From positions 1 through 64,000 of the forward strand of contig CAZAQY010000011.1 of the NCBI GenBank assembly GCA_964486845.1: a stretch of 64,000 bases of DNA, read 5' to 3'. The notes under the pieces are model-generated. The model was not told the origin of the DNA and made no database searches. It saw nothing but the letters and a program-made list of their open reading frames with translations. The position numbers and the translations under genes are program-made. Positions 26,279 through 34,867 of this stretch are shown piece after piece. The first letter of the stretch is position 1, and every line of letters begins with the position of its first letter. The stretch comes from Anammoximicrobium sp964486845 (GTDB lineage Bacteria; Planctomycetota; Planctomycetia; Pirellulales; Pirellulaceae).

Positions 26279-27352
26279 ATGAAGTTGACACCTCGCGAAA
26301 ACGTGCGAAGGCTGCTCGACGGCGGCTCGCCGTTGTGGAGTCCGTTCTCCCTGGACATCGGCGCCATGCCGGGCTGCACGGAGCCGATCCTGCGCCGCTT
26401 CCGCGAAGCGACGGGCAGCGACGATCCGGCGGCGTACTTCGACGCCGATTGGCGATTGTTCTCGCTGCCTTGCCGCTTTGGCGGTGACGATCCGGCGGCC
26501 TTGCACGGCGAGGTCGAGCCGGGGACGTGGTTCGACGAATGGGGCATCGGGCACTGGGCGGGAGGCCTGGAGGGTAGCCTGGAACGGCATTATCCGCCGC
26601 TGGCGTCGGCAGGCGGCGTGGGGCAAATCGAATCTCTGCCGTCGCCGAGGATCGACACGACGGCCGATCGTTCGGTGGTGGAACGCTTCCACGAGGCAGG
26701 ATATCCGGTCTTCGGCTACGCGGGCAGTATCTACGAATGGTCCTGGTGGCTGCGGGGCATGGAACAGTTCCTGATGGACCTGGTGAGCGAACCGGCGATC
26801 GCGGAGGCCGTTCTGCGAAAAGTCGAAGCACACACGACGCAGCTCGCGTTGGCCACGGCCGAGACGGGCGTCGACGTGTTGTGCTTCTACGACGACGCGG
26901 GGATGCAGCGCGGCATGCAGCTCGCGCCGGCACTGTGGCGGGCCTTCGTCAAGCCGGCGTGGCGGCGGGTGCTGGACGCGGTACGGACTCGTTTTCCGGA
27001 ACTGCGGTTCTTTTTCCACTGCTGCGGCAAGATCGATGCGATCGTGCCGGACATCGTGGATCTGGGCTTCCACGTGTTGCACCCCGTTCAGCCGGAATGC
27101 ATGGATTTTGGCGCCGTGTACGGGCGGTTCGGACGCCGTCTCGTGCTGGCCGCGACCCTGTCTGCGCAGCGCACGTTCCCCTTCGGCTCAGCGGAGGATG
27201 TGCGCCGGGAAGTCCGCCGGTTGGCCGATGTGGTCGCCGAGGATCGGCGGACGGTTTTCATGCCCAGCAATCGCATTCAGCCAGAAACGCCTTGGGAGAA
27301 CGTCGTTGCCTTTGCCGATGAATGCCGGCGGCTGCGGGAAACGCGGAGTTGA
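26279..27352 (+). CDS. Uroporphyrinogen-decarboxylase-superfamily protein (MtaA-like)
   Basis: This 357-aa UroD-superfamily protein more likely belongs with corrinoid-dependent methyltransferases (MtaA/CmuA) than with haem synthesis. The barrel begins TPRENVRRLLDGG. The zinc motif of MtaA-type enzymes, His-x-Cys, is visible as H247-C248-C249 in FFFHCCGKIDAIV, and a third Cys follows in PECMDFG. Tetrapyrrole UroD active-site arginines near the N-terminus are not seen. ATG 26279 is preferred; a GTG at 26258 overlaps the upstream gene. It is in an operon with the ceramidase-like gene, inside a catabolic neighbourhood, so demethylation of a methylated substrate is a possible role, inferred only. 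Confidence 0.85.
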   Translation: MKLTPRENVRRLLDGGSPLWSPFSLDIGAMPGCTEPILRRFREATGSDDPAAYFDADWRLFSLPCRFGGDDPAALHGEVEPGTWFDEWGIGHWAGGLEGSLERHYPPLASAGGVGQIESLPSPRIDTTADRSVVERFHEAGYPVFGYAGSIYEWSWWLRGMEQFLMDLVSEPAIAEAVLRKVEAHTTQLALATAETGVDVLCFYDDAGMQRGMQLAPALWRAFVKPAWRRVLDAVRTRFPELRFFFHCCGKIDAIVPDIVDLGFHVLHPVQPECMDFGAVYGRFGRRLVLAATLSAQRTFPFGSAEDVRREVRRLADVVAEDRRTVFMPSNRIQPETPWENVVAFADECRRLRETRS

Positions 27353-27363
27353 AGAAACGTGGC

Positions 27364-27400
27364 CAAACAAGAAGCCCGGCTTTGCAAAGCAGAAACCGGA
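27364..27400. terminator. Imperfect hairpin between convergent genes
   Basis: GAAGCCCGGCTTTGC and AAACCGGACTTC form an imperfect stem between the UroD-like gene and the convergent DNA glycosylase gene. Its position suggests bidirectional termination; no strong T-run follows. Confidence 0.4.
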
Positions 27401-27416
27401 CTTCCGGACCACTCGC

Positions 27417-28289
27417 TCACGGACGCGGAATCGGAATCCCCATGGCTTGCATCAGCATCTTCATGTCGTCCCAGGTGTGGCGTTTCATTTCCGGCGTGCG
27501 GAGCAAGTAGGAAGGATGGTAGGTGACCACGACCTTGCTGCCGCGATAGTCATGGAACTTGCCCCGCAACTGGCCCACGGGCCGCGTGGTTCGGAGCAGG
27601 GTCTGCGCCGCTACGGCGCCCAGGCAGCAGATGAACTCGGGCTGGATGATCTCCAATTGCCGCTCGAAGAAGGCGCGGCAATTGGCCACTTCTTCGGGCA
27701 TCGGCGTGCGGTTGCCGGGCGGACGGCACTTGAGCACGTTCAGAACGTACACGTCTTCGCGCCGGAGCGTGCAGGCAGCGATGATCTTGCTGAGCAACTG
27801 GCCGGCCGCACCCACAAAGGGCTCGCCCTGGCGGTCTTCATCCGCTCCGGGCGCTTCGCCCAAGAAGCACAGCCGCGTTTGTGGATTACCCGCTCCGAAC
27901 ACCGTCTGTGTCCGCTTCTCGGCCAGTTCGGCACAGCGGCGACAGACGGCCACCTGTTGGCGGAGTGCTGCCAGAGCCTCCGTCCGCTGGTCCGGCGCCA
28001 GCGGCGCGGCGGGAACGACCGGTCCGGCTGGCGCAACCCGAGGCGGACTGGCCGCCGCTGGCGTTGCGGCGGGGCGAACCGGCGCTGCAGCCGGTCGACT
28101 GGGTCGCACGGACCCTGGCGGCCGTTCCGGCGGCGGTTCTGCTACGACTGCTACTTCTTGCACGATCGGCAGAATACGCTGCGGCGGTCTGGGGAGCTGC
28201 TGTACGCCGCTGCGCTGCAGGCTCTCCAGTTTTTGCCGCAGGATGGTACAAGACCGCTGGATGGCTTCGGGACCCGCAAGTTCTGTCAT
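27417..28289 (-). CDS. Family 4 uracil-DNA glycosylase (Fe-S type)
   Basis: This 290-aa family 4 UDG excises uracil from DNA at the start of base-excision repair. The catalytic domain starts near residue 105 and carries the four [4Fe-4S] ligands C116, C119, C188 and C204. Motif A is GEAPGADEDRQGEPFVG (144-160) and motif B is HPSYLL (258-263). The first 100 residues are a Pro/Ala-rich, presumably disordered extension absent from classic members. It is transcribed alone on the minus strand between carbohydrate-related genes. The call is firm; whether the tail binds a partner is unknown. Confidence 0.94.
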   Translation of the reverse strand: MTELAGPEAIQRSCTILRQKLESLQRSGVQQLPRPPQRILPIVQEVAVVAEPPPERPPGSVRPSRPAAAPVRPAATPAAASPPRVAPAGPVVPAAPLAPDQRTEALAALRQQVAVCRRCAELAEKRTQTVFGAGNPQTRLCFLGEAPGADEDRQGEPFVGAAGQLLSKIIAACTLRREDVYVLNVLKCRPPGNRTPMPEEVANCRAFFERQLEIIQPEFICCLGAVAAQTLLRTTRPVGQLRGKFHDYRGSKVVVTYHPSYLLRTPEMKRHTWDDMKMLMQAMGIPIPRP

Positions 28290-28515
28290 GGTTGCTATAT
28301 GTTCCAGCCTGCCGGGGCAGGCGGCAAGCCCACGTCAGCGACAAACGCAAAATGGTCAACGAGAACCGTTTAGGTTGACAGACTGCCGTCTGCACGAAAT
28401 GATAAAGGCATGGGGCAAGGCGAACAGTCCGGAGAAGCCGGTCGGATCCGGTGGTTTGAGCCCCCTCACGCGGCCCGCATCCGTTGCTGCGGGCAGCCAT
28501 TTCCGGGAGAAAAGT

Positions 28516-30531
28516 ATGTTCCTACTCAGTTGGCAGTTCTGGTTGCGGTCGCTGGCCGCGGTGTTGATGGTAGTGTCTCTCGTGCTGCCAGCCGGTGCCT
28601 GGGCAGCCGGCGAAGCAGCAAGCGAGCCGGCAGATCAAGCGGCGGGCGAAGTGGCGGAATACGAAGTCATGCCCCTGCCGGCTTGGGCCTTGGGCGACAC
28701 GCCTCAGGACAAGAAAAAAAGGAGCGATCTGGACAACCGGAAGGAGGCCATCCTGCGAGGTTCAGAGCCGTTCGATTCGCAGGAGACGAAAGACTATCTT
28801 CAGAACTACTACACGCGCTACTATTTTGCGCTGCTCACGCACCCGAAGCACATCGGCGATTGGCCCGATTTCCGGGTCAAGTTCCTGCGGGCGCTGTCCG
28901 TCAACACGCTGCAGGAGCCTCCCTTGCTGCAAGTTCACGACTTCTTGGTGGATATCACGTACCAGGCCATGATCCCTCTGATCAGGGGCAACTACCATCC
29001 GGCGGTGCGGTGTAATGCCATGCTGCTGTTGAGTCAACTCAATTCCCAGGATGCCTTGCTGGTCGGCGACAGGAAGCGTGCCCCCGTGCCGAAGATCGAG
29101 TCGCTGAAAGTCATGCTGGACGAGTTGGCCAGTCCCCAGCAAATCGACGGCGTGCGAGCGGCGGCGTTGGCAGGCATCCTGCGGCACGTCGAGATCGATC
29201 GCCAACTGGCCGACGTGCCTGGCGGCCAACGCCGCTTGGTGGGCGCCGCCGAGAACCTGATTGCGGAGGCGATGGTGACGCTGGTCAGCAAAAAACAGGC
29301 ACCGGAAGGCCGCTCGCAGGAGGGCCATGACTGGATGCGCCGCCGCGCCGTCGAAGTTCTCGGTGCCTTGGGCAGCACCGGCCAGAACAACAGCGTGGTG
29401 ACAGCGCTCGACGGCGTGTTGACCGACATCGACACGGCCGTGTCGTTGCGCTGCGCAGCGGTCGAAGCCCTGGGACGGCTCCGGTTTCCCGCAAACGCCA
29501 ACATCGCCGTTGCGGACACCGCCAAGAAACTGGCGAGCGTGGCGGTGTTCGCCTGCAAGAAAGAGGCCCAACGGGTGGAGGATCAAGAGGCGCTGGAAGC
29601 GAAAGACAAACTCCAAGCCGCCGGCGCCGCGGGGTATCCCATGGCCGGAGGTTATGGAGGTTATATGGACGCCGGCTCCGGGGGCATGATGCCGGAGATG
29701 CCGAGCATGATGCCAAGCATGATGCCGGAGATGCCGGGCATGATGCCGGGATACGGGACGCCACCCGGTACGACCGCCAAGAAATTCAACCCGCTGGGAT
29801 ACCGGGTTCTCCTGACTCGCCGACGGCTGGCATACGAAATGCTGTTGGTCAAGCGCGGCCTGCTGGGACCCAATGCACCGCTGAAGCCTGCTGTAGCCCC
29901 CGCCAAGACGCTTCCGACGGCGCCTCCGCCGCCTTCCAAAGCGGGTCTGTCGGCCTTGGCTAAAGCGGCCGCTGACCAGACCTTGATCGAGGAGGCCGCC
30001 AGCGGTATCGACGCGATCATCGCGGTGTTGGAGGATAGCAGCTTCAATGAAATCAAGCCTCTGGTCGCTGAGTTGCGGGGCAAGGTGCGGCAGATGGAAG
30101 ACAAGTGCGGCATCGTCGTCGAACTTCCACAAGAGGCCGCGCCGGGAGCGGGCCAGGAGGGCCTGCCGGCCAATGTGCTGGAGCTTCCGCCCGATATTCC
30201 CGGCTTGGATCTGCCCGCGATGCCCGGACAAATGCCGGCGGAAGAACCCGCCGAAAAGGCTCCGGCCGGCAAACCCGCGGCTCCCGCACCTGAAACGAAA
30301 CCGCCCGCAGCGCCGGGAGCCGTCGCGTCCGCGCCGGGCGGCGCTGCGGGCAAGGCTCCGCCCACGCCGCCTGCCGAGCAGAATCCCCCTGCCGCACCCG
30401 GCCGTGCTCCCGCAGCGCCGCCTGCCGGCAAGCCGCCTGCGCCGGGCGCTGGCACCGCTCCACCCGCCGGCGCACCGCCTGCGGCGCCTGCCGGCAAGCC
30501 GCCCGCCGCTGGAGCCGCTCCGAAAGCCTAG
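28516..30531 (+). CDS. Secreted HEAT-like protein with Met/Pro and Pro/Ala-rich regions
   Basis: This is a 671-aa exported protein of unknown function. ATG 28516 follows GGGAGAAAAG and starts a signal peptide (to about 31, ending GAWAAGEA). Residues about 60-350 contain helical repeats with HEAT-like spacing (for example VRCNAMLLLSQL, VRAAALAGILRHV and LRCAAVEALGRL). A Gly/Met-rich stretch with MMPEMP and MMPSMM repeats occurs near 388-410. A second helical segment follows, then about 130 residues of Pro/Ala/Gly with PPAGKPPA-like repeats. Such proteins are a planctomycete hallmark, possibly scaffolding periplasmic complexes. The gene is monocistronic and ends in a clear terminator. Confidence 0.8.
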   Translation: MFLLSWQFWLRSLAAVLMVVSLVLPAGAWAAGEAASEPADQAAGEVAEYEVMPLPAWALGDTPQDKKKRSDLDNRKEAILRGSEPFDSQETKDYLQNYYTRYYFALLTHPKHIGDWPDFRVKFLRALSVNTLQEPPLLQVHDFLVDITYQAMIPLIRGNYHPAVRCNAMLLLSQLNSQDALLVGDRKRAPVPKIESLKVMLDELASPQQIDGVRAAALAGILRHVEIDRQLADVPGGQRRLVGAAENLIAEAMVTLVSKKQAPEGRSQEGHDWMRRRAVEVLGALGSTGQNNSVVTALDGVLTDIDTAVSLRCAAVEALGRLRFPANANIAVADTAKKLASVAVFACKKEAQRVEDQEALEAKDKLQAAGAAGYPMAGGYGGYMDAGSGGMMPEMPSMMPSMMPEMPGMMPGYGTPPGTTAKKFNPLGYRVLLTRRRLAYEMLLVKRGLLGPNAPLKPAVAPAKTLPTAPPPPSKAGLSALAKAAADQTLIEEAASGIDAIIAVLEDSSFNEIKPLVAELRGKVRQMEDKCGIVVELPQEAAPGAGQEGLPANVLELPPDIPGLDLPAMPGQMPAEEPAEKAPAGKPAAPAPETKPPAAPGAVASAPGGAAGKAPPTPPAEQNPPAAPGRAPAAPPAGKPPAPGAGTAPPAGAPPAAPAGKPPAAGAAPKA

Positions 30532-30541
30532 ACTCCACGGG

Positions 30542-30575
30542 AGCCCGGTTTCTCAAGCGAAGCCGGGCTTTTCTG
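30542..30575 (+). terminator. Rho-independent-type terminator
   Basis: AGCCCGGTTT, a 9-nt loop region and AAGCCGGGCT followed by TTTC lie 11 bp after the stop of the HEAT-like gene and before the convergent glycosidase gene. It probably serves both directions. Confidence 0.65.
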
Positions 30576-30588
30576 TTGCGCTGCGCGG

Positions 30589-33519
30589 TTACCGTGGCGA
30601 TTGTGAAAAGGAGACCCGAACTCCTGTTCCTTGCGGGCGGGCGATTTCGTAACAGAGGACGGCGCCGTGATCGGGACAGCAGCCGACGCTGGCGGTGAAG
30701 CTCAATTCGCCGCTGGTCGCACGGCAGGGGACTTCGGCCAGCCGTTGGCCGCTGGTCGACAGCGCCCATACGCGGAACGCGCCTGGGTTGTCTAGCTGCA
30801 AGTGAACCTCGGCCTTGCCGGCGCGGACCAGGTGCGGCAGCTTGCCCCAATCGAGCAGTGTCTGTCGTGCTCGCTCGGCATAACGGATTTGCGTGTTTTG
30901 CAGGTCGGTCAAATGCGTGACCAGCAGCCGGCGGCTTTCACGGATTGGTTGATCGTCCAGCGAACTGACCCAGGCCGTGGCGTCGGTGTCCTGCAACGCG
31001 ATTTGCACGCCGTTTGCCGTGCGGATGACTTCGCCGGCCGGCGCAAAGCCGCCGGCGGTCCGGGGCGTATCCAACGTCAGGCGGTCGCGCGGCCCGTCGA
31101 TCGTGATCTCGCCGGTCTCACATTGGAAGACGTTCTTGCCGGGATCGGTCGGGTTGCTTGGCGTGAGAATCCCGCGCTGCCGGAGCAGTTCCGCAAGTTT
31201 CTCCGGGGCGATTTGGTACGGATCGTCGACGCGCGCTGCATTGGCTCCAGCCAAGTCGCCGGCCGGCGTGGCCCATGCCACGGGCAGCACGAGGTCGTGA
31301 GGCAGGGCTCGCGCCGCATCGTCGACGACGACGGTGCCGACGCGAGTCAACCAAGCGGTCCAGTGCCAACTCGGCGCCAGGCCGGGGATCTGCCGCGGTG
31401 GCCGGCGGAAATCGGCTTCCGTCATCGCGATGCTCACGCTGTGCGGCGCCGGGCGCAGGTCCCCGCGCAGGAACAGGCACAGGCTGGCACGCTCGGCGGC
31501 CTGGCTGAGCGGATCGGTGGCCATGTTGAAGTAGTCCAGCCGGCCGGGCTGGAACAGGTTGTCGCGGCTGTGGCTGTACGCAAACCGCCAGATGCCGTCC
31601 CAACCTTGGATCGAGCCCAGGGCGCCGGTCAGGATGCCGCCGACGCCGCGATAGCGGCCCGGCCCGGAGTAATTGTACTCGGAGACGGTAAACGGCTTGT
31701 CCAGCAGCCGGGTGAAGGCGAGGTGGCGTCCGCCGGTCGCGCCGCCCGCGACGGGGCTGGTATTCGGGCAGCGGCTGGGCAGCCGCCACGGCTGTTCCAA
31801 GAAGTGCGGATGATCGACGTAGAAGTGGTCGTCCACGTAATCCATCGCACTGCGCACCCGTTGACTCGCCGCGTGATTGGTCCAGCCGTTCATGTTCGTC
31901 ACCAGGGCCCGCACGCCCAGTTCCCGGCGCAGGAACGCGGTGGCGCGGACCAGAAAATCGAGTTCGACCTGCGCCAGAAAGAGGACCAGGTCGCGGCCGC
32001 GAAGGTCCTGGCTGTGGACCGACCCGTCCAGCGTCACCGTGCCTTGTGCGGGATCTTCACCGGGTTTCAGCGCGGAACCCCACGCCGCCGCCAGCGCGTC
32101 CCGATCCTCGTACTGCCCTGCCAGCCAACGATTCCAGGCGGCGCGGTAGTCCGGGATGTCCTTGGCCAGGCTCACGAAGTTCCCCAGGTTGCCTTCGTTG
32201 ATCAGGGCCAACCAGGCCAGCCCCGGTTCGTCCTTGTAGGCCCGTTGCGTGTACGGATTGACGTGTTCGAGCAGGTTCCGCGCAAATCTCTTCCAGTTCT
32301 CGTAAGCGGCGGGATTCAGGGCCGCCAGCACCTTGAAGCGGTTCATCGCGTCCCGGCGGCCGTCTTCCGAGTCGGGCACAAACCGGGTCACATCCACCGG
32401 CCGCGATACGAACAGGTCGGTGGTCACGTAGATCCCGCGCCGGATCAGGGCGGCGACCAGGTAATCGAGTTGGTCAAGCTTCTCGGAATTCAGACGCGTC
32501 CGCTCTCCGTCCGGCTCGGTCAACTCACCCTCGTAATGGTGCAATCGCACGGCGTTATAGCCCAGCCGGACCAGACGGTCGGCCAAGCGGTCGGATTGTT
32601 CGTGCGTGATGTAGTGGGCGGAGAAGCAGAAATTGACGCCGTAGAATCGCACCGGCTTGCCTGGCTGCCGCTCGAAGCAGAACTTGCCGTTTGCATCCGC
32701 CTTTAGCCAGCCGTGCTTGCCGGCCGGGGCATCCTGAAAGCCCAGGGCCGAGAAGTCCAGCGCGGTTTGGGGCAGGATGTCCAGTTCCACGTGAAGCGGA
32801 ATCCACTCCTCGCCCGCGACGATCGTCACCGGCGCGTCGTGCTCGACGCTCACGCCGCCCGTGGCTGCCAGCGAGAACGCGATCTCCACGGGGACGCCTT
32901 TGGCGAACGGCTTTTCCGGACTGGCCGAACGAAAAATGCGGACGGAAAACGACGGGCCCCATTGGCGATTGTCCTGCAACAGGACGGAAGTCGGCTCCGG
33001 AAAAGTCCACCGCAGGCTCCCGCCGGCAGGCAGTTCGATGGCCAGCGAGCGGATCGAATCCTGGAAAATCTGGACCTTGCCGAACTCCGGCGGGAAAGTG
33101 CCGGACCGCTCGCCGGCAGTCCATCGCCCGCCCGCCAAGGCCGGGATGTCAAAGTTGGCGCTGACGTGCAGCGAAGGCAACACCACGTCCTGCTGGGGCG
33201 TGAACACGTATTGCGCATTCAGTTGCTCGCCGTCGCCGGCGATCGTCGCCCAGCCGGTGACCTGCCCGCCGCCGGGCACAGCGATCCGCAGATGGCGTTT
33301 GCCGGCCGCGTCGGGCTCTTGAGAGCCCATCGTGGCTTCCGCCATGGACCATTGCTGATTGTAGAGGCCCGCACTGAACTCGCCGATCTTCTCTTTCCCG
33401 CGCGCCAGCTGGATGCGGCCTTCCTTGCTCACCAACGCCTGCCAGGTTTCGGCTCGCGCCGCTGCCGCGCCCCAGAACACCAGCGCGGCGATCGTGATGG
33501 TCGGTATCATTCGAGTCAT
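30589..33519 (-). CDS. Large secreted GH-A clan glycoside hydrolase
   Basis: This 976-aa exported protein has a (beta/alpha)8 glycosidase domain of the GH5/GH42-like clan A. ATG 33519 follows GGAGG; the signal peptide ends near ARAE (residue 24). Residues about 25-250 are beta-rich. The barrel starts near 285 with KPVRFYGVNFCFSAHYI and LVRLGYNAVRLHHYEGE. The acid/base is the Asn-Glu pair N441-E442 (LALINEGNLGN) and the nucleophile is likely E614 (KPFTVSEYNYSGPG), the order and spacing expected for clan A. The C-terminal 300 residues form accessory beta domains. It is a probable polysaccharide-degrading enzyme; the substrate is not evident. Confidence 0.85.
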   Translation of the reverse strand: MTRMIPTITIAALVFWGAAAARAETWQALVSKEGRIQLARGKEKIGEFSAGLYNQQWSMAEATMGSQEPDAAGKRHLRIAVPGGGQVTGWATIAGDGEQLNAQYVFTPQQDVVLPSLHVSANFDIPALAGGRWTAGERSGTFPPEFGKVQIFQDSIRSLAIELPAGGSLRWTFPEPTSVLLQDNRQWGPSFSVRIFRSASPEKPFAKGVPVEIAFSLAATGGVSVEHDAPVTIVAGEEWIPLHVELDILPQTALDFSALGFQDAPAGKHGWLKADANGKFCFERQPGKPVRFYGVNFCFSAHYITHEQSDRLADRLVRLGYNAVRLHHYEGELTEPDGERTRLNSEKLDQLDYLVAALIRRGIYVTTDLFVSRPVDVTRFVPDSEDGRRDAMNRFKVLAALNPAAYENWKRFARNLLEHVNPYTQRAYKDEPGLAWLALINEGNLGNFVSLAKDIPDYRAAWNRWLAGQYEDRDALAAAWGSALKPGEDPAQGTVTLDGSVHSQDLRGRDLVLFLAQVELDFLVRATAFLRRELGVRALVTNMNGWTNHAASQRVRSAMDYVDDHFYVDHPHFLEQPWRLPSRCPNTSPVAGGATGGRHLAFTRLLDKPFTVSEYNYSGPGRYRGVGGILTGALGSIQGWDGIWRFAYSHSRDNLFQPGRLDYFNMATDPLSQAAERASLCLFLRGDLRPAPHSVSIAMTEADFRRPPRQIPGLAPSWHWTAWLTRVGTVVVDDAARALPHDLVLPVAWATPAGDLAGANAARVDDPYQIAPEKLAELLRQRGILTPSNPTDPGKNVFQCETGEITIDGPRDRLTLDTPRTAGGFAPAGEVIRTANGVQIALQDTDATAWVSSLDDQPIRESRRLLVTHLTDLQNTQIRYAERARQTLLDWGKLPHLVRAGKAEVHLQLDNPGAFRVWALSTSGQRLAEVPCRATSGELSFTASVGCCPDHGAVLCYEIARPQGTGVRVSFSQSPR

Positions 33520-33606
33520 GCGTACGTCCTCCAAGAAACGACAGGGAAATCGCCTAGCAACGCGGTCCAGAATAACTTCACGATTTCGCGCAAAAGGTCG
33601 GAGGGA

Positions 33607-33732
33607 CTGACAGAAAGATGGGGTGACAGAAAGACGAAATAGCAGAGAAGTTGCGTTTGCGGAGAGAATCCAAAGCCTGTTCCCCTGCCTCTTGGGGCAT
33701 GCCATTTTTCTGTCACCCCATTTTTCTGTCAG
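33607..33732. repeat. GACAGAAA/GGGGTGACAGAAA inverted-repeat element (MITE-like)
   Basis: The left arm at 33607-33636 (CTGACAGAAAGATGGGGTGAC plus 9 bp) is mirrored with few mismatches at 33705-33732 as TTTTTCTGTCACCCCATTTT plus CTGTCAG. The roughly 68-bp centre is not protein-like. It lies in the 560-bp gap upstream of the glycosidase gene. The layout, terminal inverted repeats with a short non-coding core, suggests a non-autonomous mobile element. Confidence 0.7.
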
Positions 33733-33940
33733 CGTTCCCCGGTTCTTTCTGTCGCGATGCCGATACGGCTCCAGAATCGGGAAGTTGTTTCGGCCACCGT
33801 TGCTACCAGCATGACAGTTGCCGCAGTCCGCTGCAAGCAGGCGAGTCCGGCATCCCGTCCATGCCGCGGATGGGGACGGCAGTCCTTGACGCTCTGGATT
33901 GTTCCGGGGTTGTGGACGCAGCCTGGGCCGTTTACGCTTA

Positions 33941-34018
33941 GCAGCGTTCGAGAAACAAGTGGCGTAAGCTTCCAGCTTGCGATGGCACTATCTGCCGCAA
34001 GCTGGAAGCTTACGCCAC
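33941..34018. repeat. 23-bp perfect hairpin with adjacent GCAGCGTTCGAGAAA end motif
   Basis: GTGGCGTAAGCTTCCAGCTTGCG (33959-33981) and its exact reverse complement (33996-34018) enclose a 14-nt loop. Just left is GCAGCGTTCGAGAAA (33941-33955), identical to the end motif of the ~95-bp palindromic family at 54821. The element occupies the spacer before the gene at 34079. Confidence 0.8.
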
Positions 34019-34078
34019 GGGAGCGACGGAATGCACGGCTCGGAGAGCGCGTGCTACGAAAAGAGAAAGGAGGACCCC

Positions 34079-34867
34079 ATGCCCGTGTCTGCGTTGGCGG
34101 AACGCCTTCGGCCCGCCTTGGCCGGCCTCTTGCAGAAGTACGCGGTGCCTGCCCCTGCCGGCTGGACACTTCATGCCGGTCCGGATGAGGCGGCGGGCCC
34201 GCACGCCATGTTGCCAGGTTGGACGGCCCTGCAGCGACCGTTGGCGACCGGCTGCGTGCCGCTGCTGCCCTGGCGGAGCGAGCGGCGGTTTGTTGAACTC
34301 AAGCGGTTGGTGGACGACCAAGTGGTGACGCCGGTGTGCATGGCCCGTTTTGCCTGCCAAACCGGCGGCGCGTCGTGGGATCTGGCCGCCATCCTGTACC
34401 GCGAATTTGACTTGGCCGAGTGGCTCCTGGGCTCCAGGCTGACGGCCATGACGGCGTCGATCGCGGGGCCCGTCGCCAACGTGATTGTCCGTCTGGCCAA
34501 CGGCGCGGTCTGCGGCGTCGAAGCGGGCGCGGCATTGCCGGCCGGCACGGCGATGATCGATCGGCACGAGTTGATCGCGCGGCGTGGCGTAGCCTGCGAT
34601 CGCGTGGTGGACACCCAAGTGCCGCAGGATTCGATCTACGCGCTGACTGGCGGCGGGACCAGCCGGTACACCGACACCGACGCCGAGCTGTTCGGCTTGG
34701 AGCCCGCCGAAGTGCTCCTGGTCCGCGCGGCGTACGAAACGCTGCTCCACGTCGAGCGGGCCGGCGCCTGGCGACAGCAGCACCAGCGGCTCGCCGCGCT
34801 GGTGCGTCTGGCATTTGAATCGGACCGGCGGCGCCGGCGCCTGGACGTGGAAGGAGAGTTGCCATGA
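34079..34867 (+). CDS. Hypothetical protein translationally coupled to an oxidoreductase
   Basis: This is a 262-aa protein that I do not recognise. ATG 34079 follows a strong AAAGGAGG; the longer frame to 33977 runs through the palindromic element and is rejected. There is no signal peptide or membrane segment. Visible features are a Trp/Arg-rich segment around 60-80, a hydrophobic stretch with GPVANVIVRLANGAVCGVEAGAALP near 138-162 that resembles a Rossmann or ligand-binding strand-loop, and a helical Arg-rich C-terminus. The stop overlaps the next start in an ATGA arrangement, so it is almost certainly translated with the Gfo/Idh/MocA partner and probably works on the same substrate, perhaps as an accessory domain. 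Confidence 0.75.
   Translation: MPVSALAERLRPALAGLLQKYAVPAPAGWTLHAGPDEAAGPHAMLPGWTALQRPLATGCVPLLPWRSERRFVELKRLVDDQVVTPVCMARFACQTGGASWDLAAILYREFDLAEWLLGSRLTAMTASIAGPVANVIVRLANGAVCGVEAGAALPAGTAMIDRHELIARRGVACDRVVDTQVPQDSIYALTGGGTSRYTDTDAELFGLEPAEVLLVRAAYETLLHVERAGAWRQQHQRLAALVRLAFESDRRRRRLDVEGELP

Noticed and set aside
33977..34078. Longer N-terminus for the gene at 34079
   Set aside because: It would translate through a perfect palindrome, and a strong AAAGGAGG stands before ATG 34079.
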